From an uncultured Bacteroidales bacterium (GTDB lineage: Bacteria > Bacteroidota > Bacteroidia > Bacteroidales > UBA932), in NCBI GenBank assembly GCA_946405485.1, contig CAMJHJ010000114.1, forward strand, positions 1 through 7,698: a stretch of DNA of 7,698 bases. Reading direction: 5' to 3'. The translations under genes and the position numbers were made by a program. Under the pieces are notes generated by a model. That model was given only the letters and a program-made list of their open reading frames with translations, made no database searches and was not told where the DNA came from. Of this stretch, positions 6,111-7,698 are shown piece after piece (within the stretch, counting starts at the first letter, position 1; the number at the start of each line of letters is the position of its first letter).

Positions 6111-6626
6111 TCAAAGTATTATTATCTCCGACTCGTGCCGGCGGCTTACGTATGCGAAAACCTCGTCGCGCTCGACCTCCCGCTCCTTGATGGACCGGTT
6201 ATGCACCTTCGCGTATGCCTCGCACCATTCCCTGTCTATCGTCCAGGAGATGCCGGGGTCCGGCTCCCGGTCGTAGGCACGCCACACCTTCAGCGGGAAC
6301 TTCATCCGCTCCAGGGCTGCGGCATCCTCAACCGTCATGAACCACGACTGGCACGTCCTCAGGGACTGGAAGTAAGGACGGAACAGGTCGGCCGTGTCCG
6401 TGGATCCGGCGGCCACCCATACGGTCCTCAGCAGTTCCCAGTACCGTGGATTGGACAGCCTGCGCGCGTTCTTGAAATACACCTCGCGGAGGCGCTCCGG
6501 ATCATGCAGCACATCCCAGGCATAGACCATCTTCCTGGCCACCTTCGCATCGATCTCCTCCTGCTTCCTGGACAGGACGGGAATCCGTCTCGTAAACTCG
6601 GTCTGTTTCGGTATCATGGCGCTCAT
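6111..6626 (-). CDS. Uncharacterised phage protein with ADP-ribosyltransferase-like C-terminal motifs
   Basis: The protein has 171 residues. The N-terminal half is helical (SRKQEEIDAKVARKMVYAWDVL, then NPRYWELLRTVWVAAGS) and belongs to nothing I can name. From about residue 110 it reads KVWRAYDREPDPGISWTIDREWCEAYAKV...ERDEVFAYVSRRHESEIIIL. R116, then S127-W-T129, then E165-S-E167 follow the order and spacing style of the R-S-E class of ADP-ribosyltransferases (Arg on the first strand, Ser-x-Thr/Ser, then the ExE pair). This is motif-level inference, not a demonstrated activity. Phage ADP-ribosyltransferases such as T4 Alt and ModA modify host proteins. The start overlaps the upstream stop as ATGA. 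An inner ATG at 6617 has a better-spaced AAAGGA (8 bases) and would give 168 residues. The C-terminus ends immediately after the putative catalytic motif, with three consecutive ATA codons, unusual in this GC-rich DNA. Confidence 0.6.
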   Translation of the reverse strand: MSAMIPKQTEFTRRIPVLSRKQEEIDAKVARKMVYAWDVLHDPERLREVYFKNARRLSNPRYWELLRTVWVAAGSTDTADLFRPYFQSLRTCQSWFMTVEDAAALERMKFPLKVWRAYDREPDPGISWTIDREWCEAYAKVHNRSIKEREVERDEVFAYVSRRHESEIIIL

Positions 6627-6988
6627 CCTTTCCTGATACGCCGGAGTTCGACGTAGTGAACATACCCACCACCATCGAATCTGGTCTCCTCGCTCACGAT
6701 AACGAAGGAACCGGCGCTTTCACCTCTCGGCTGTGTGATAACAGAAGTCACATATCCATTGCACAGGTCAATCCCAAGCAGTCTCGGACCTCCGTCCCGA
6801 AGGTCCAGCCGAACGGCCTTCGCGAGTTCGCTGTCGTCGTCTCGGCTGATAAGACCGAGGACTGTTTCGACCGTTACGGAGTTCATCTTCGCAAGCGATT
6901 CCGATATCAACCGACCGTCGGAAATCGGCACGGCTTTGGTGATGGATCCGGTGAGGTCGTTCACAATGTCAGGCGCTTTCATTGGCAT
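6623..6988 (-). CDS. Unrecognised small phage protein
   Basis: I do not recognise this 121-residue protein. The N-terminal half looks helical and amphipathic (APDIVNDLTGSITKAV, ISESLAKMNSVTVETVLGLIS), followed by an acidic stretch (RDDDSELAKAV). The C-terminal half alternates hydrophobic residues in a beta pattern (LLGIDLCNGYVTSVIT, SFVIVSEE, GYVHYVELRRI) with several glycines. It has no signal peptide, membrane segment, cysteine cluster or catalytic motif. Its ATG follows directly after the ASCH gene's TAG, and its own stop overlaps the next start as ATGA, so the three genes form one translational unit. An inner ATG two codons later (MKAP, at 6982) is equally possible, and neither has a Shine-Dalgarno site. 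Coding is supported by the packing and unbroken frame, not by similarity. Confidence 0.65.
   Translation of the reverse strand: MPMKAPDIVNDLTGSITKAVPISDGRLISESLAKMNSVTVETVLGLISRDDDSELAKAVRLDLRDGGPRLLGIDLCNGYVTSVITQPRGESAGSFVIVSEETRFDGGGYVHYVELRRIRKG
6626..6634 (-). promoter_or_regulatory. Ribosome-binding sites offering two starts for the ADP-ribosyltransferase-like gene
   Basis: The minus strand carries AGGAAAGGA here. AGGA at 6634-6631 is only four bases before the ATG at 6626, while AAAGGA at 6631-6626 is eight bases before the inner ATG at 6617. Spacing favours the inner start and the ATGA overlap favours the outer one. The two products would differ by three residues. Confidence 0.45.
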
Positions 6989-7642
6989 CTATTTCACAAG
7001 TTCAAACTCATAGACGTACACCAAGGGATTGTTCTCCCACGTCCCTTTGCCGGACAACTTGTCAATGAGCGAGGCGAAGGCCTCACGGGGAGAGTCGAAG
7101 GGCTTGAATTCGACAATCGTCTCATCGTCGCCAATCTTGCGCCGGACGGTGTAGGCATACCGCTCATGGTGGTGCAGATTGAACCTGAAGATTCCCTCGC
7201 GAAAACAATCCTCGGAGGTGATGTCCTGCATCCGTTCGATGCGGACATTCACGATGCGGACAATGTGGGGCATCTGGACGGCCTGGACGAACATCTTGTT
7301 CCTCCAGCCGGCCTCATATTCGATATTCGGATGAAACTCATCGATGATGTATCCCGGAGGGAGGCCGGCATCCTTGTACGACTGCGCCACGGCGACGGTC
7401 TCGCCGGTCAAGAACTTGGGTTGATACTCTGCGGGTGCCGGGTATTCGAATTCCTCATCGAGGACGCCGCTTGCGTCCATGAAGAGCGTTTCGCCTTTGA
7501 GACGAGACACGGGAAGGGTGACCCTTCCCCGCCGGTTCCAATCAATCTCGATGGGAGGTATGATTCTCCTCGTCATGGTCTTCTTGCCGGCAAGCACGGC
7601 CTGCGTGAGCCCATACCTGTCGCTGAACAATATCTTCTTCAT
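6989..7642 (-). CDS. ASCH-domain (PUA-like) phage protein
   Basis: This 217-residue protein is related to ASCH/PUA-fold proteins, which bind RNA or modified nucleosides; one member, YqfB, is an N4-acetylcytidine amidohydrolase. The visible signatures are the N-terminal FSDRYGLTQAVLAGKKTMTRRI (6-27, the usual G-x-K-T-x-T-x-R opening), GETVAVAQSYKD at 80-91, MPHIVRIVNVRIERMQDITSEDCFREGI at 124-151, and a closing NPLVYVYEFELV strand. An insertion of about 50 residues follows the opening motif, making the protein longer than minimal ASCH domains of about 110 residues. Phages of gut Bacteroidales often carry this long form, with no proven function. AAAGGAG lies seven bases before the ATG, and the upstream gene's stop is one base away. 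Its role here is unknown: RNA binding or nucleoside metabolism during infection is possible. Confidence 0.82.
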   Translation of the reverse strand: MKKILFSDRYGLTQAVLAGKKTMTRRIIPPIEIDWNRRGRVTLPVSRLKGETLFMDASGVLDEEFEYPAPAEYQPKFLTGETVAVAQSYKDAGLPPGYIIDEFHPNIEYEAGWRNKMFVQAVQMPHIVRIVNVRIERMQDITSEDCFREGIFRFNLHHHERYAYTVRRKIGDDETIVEFKPFDSPREAFASLIDKLSGKGTWENNPLVYVYEFELVK

Positions 7643-7643
7643 A

Positions 7644-7697
7644 TCAGTTCTCCTTTAGCCAGCCCCAGATGTGGCGGATCATGACGTCGATGGTGTC
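7644..7697 (-). CDS. 3' end of an upstream unknown gene (partial)
   Basis: The frame ending in TGA at 7646-7644 is open to the window edge and encodes DTIDVMIRHIWGWLKEN. It stops one base before the ASCH ATG, and the ASCH ribosome-binding site lies in its last codons. This is the tight stop-start spacing seen elsewhere in the cluster, so a real co-transcribed gene is likely. Seventeen residues are too few to identify a family. Confidence 0.5.
   Translation of the reverse strand, partial: DTIDVMIRHIWGWLKEN
7650..7656 (-). promoter_or_regulatory. Ribosome-binding site of the ASCH gene
   Basis: AAAGGAG on the minus strand is seven bases before the ATG at 7642, a strong canonical site. It contrasts with the portal, protease and capsid genes, which lack one. 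Confidence 0.75.
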
Positions 7698-7698
7698 G

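Noticed and set aside
6656..7684. Long plus-strand frame (342 residues) opposite ASCH and the 121-residue gene
   Set aside because: The minus strand shows recognisable ASCH motifs, a strong ribosome-binding site and stop-start coupling. The plus frame has none of these.
1..7698. CRISPR array, tRNA genes, insertion sequences or attachment sites
   Set aside because: I saw no regularly spaced repeats, cloverleaf sequence, transposase or integrase motif, or duplicated flanking sequence in the window.

Overview
The window is a stretch of tailed-phage genome (free phage or prophage; no integrase, attachment site or host gene is visible) with every supported gene on the minus strand. It therefore reads from base 7698 down to base 1. 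The downstream half is a textbook HK97-type packaging and head module: HNH endonuclease, small terminase, large terminase, portal, prohead protease and major capsid protein. The capsid gene runs off the left edge. Packing is tight: several stop/start pairs overlap (ATGA, TGATG), and no gap exceeds about 131 bases.

The upstream half (5692-7698) is an accessory block. It holds the last 17 codons of an unknown gene, an ASCH/PUA-like protein, an unrecognised 121-residue protein, a 171-residue protein whose C-terminal half resembles the Arg / Ser-x-Thr / Glu-x-Glu layout of ADP-ribosyltransferases, and a ribbon-helix-helix (RHH) protein translationally coupled to the HNH nuclease. The two larger gaps lie at 5980-6110, before the RHH gene, and at 5212-5341, between HNH and small terminase. 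The second is GC-rich with T-tracts and a 10-bp palindrome, and it is the natural place to look for a cos site.

The host is inferred only. The ASCH protein and the 171-residue protein look to me like families common in phages of gut Bacteroidales. The poor or absent Shine-Dalgarno sequences before portal, protease and capsid fit that. However, the ASCH, HNH and small-terminase genes have clear Shine-Dalgarno sites, and the DNA is GC-rich, which would suit a GC-rich Bacteroidales such as Alistipes but is not diagnostic.

How the genes work together: the terminase small subunit, ATPase/nuclease large subunit and probably the HNH nuclease recognise and cut concatemeric DNA and drive it through the portal into a prohead built from the capsid protein. 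The protease trims the capsid N-terminal delta domain. The upstream genes are probably regulatory or host-interaction functions. The most interesting unexplained items are the ADP-ribosyltransferase-like protein, the hairpin just before the portal start, an 11-base element shared by the portal and RHH leader regions, and the putative cos region.
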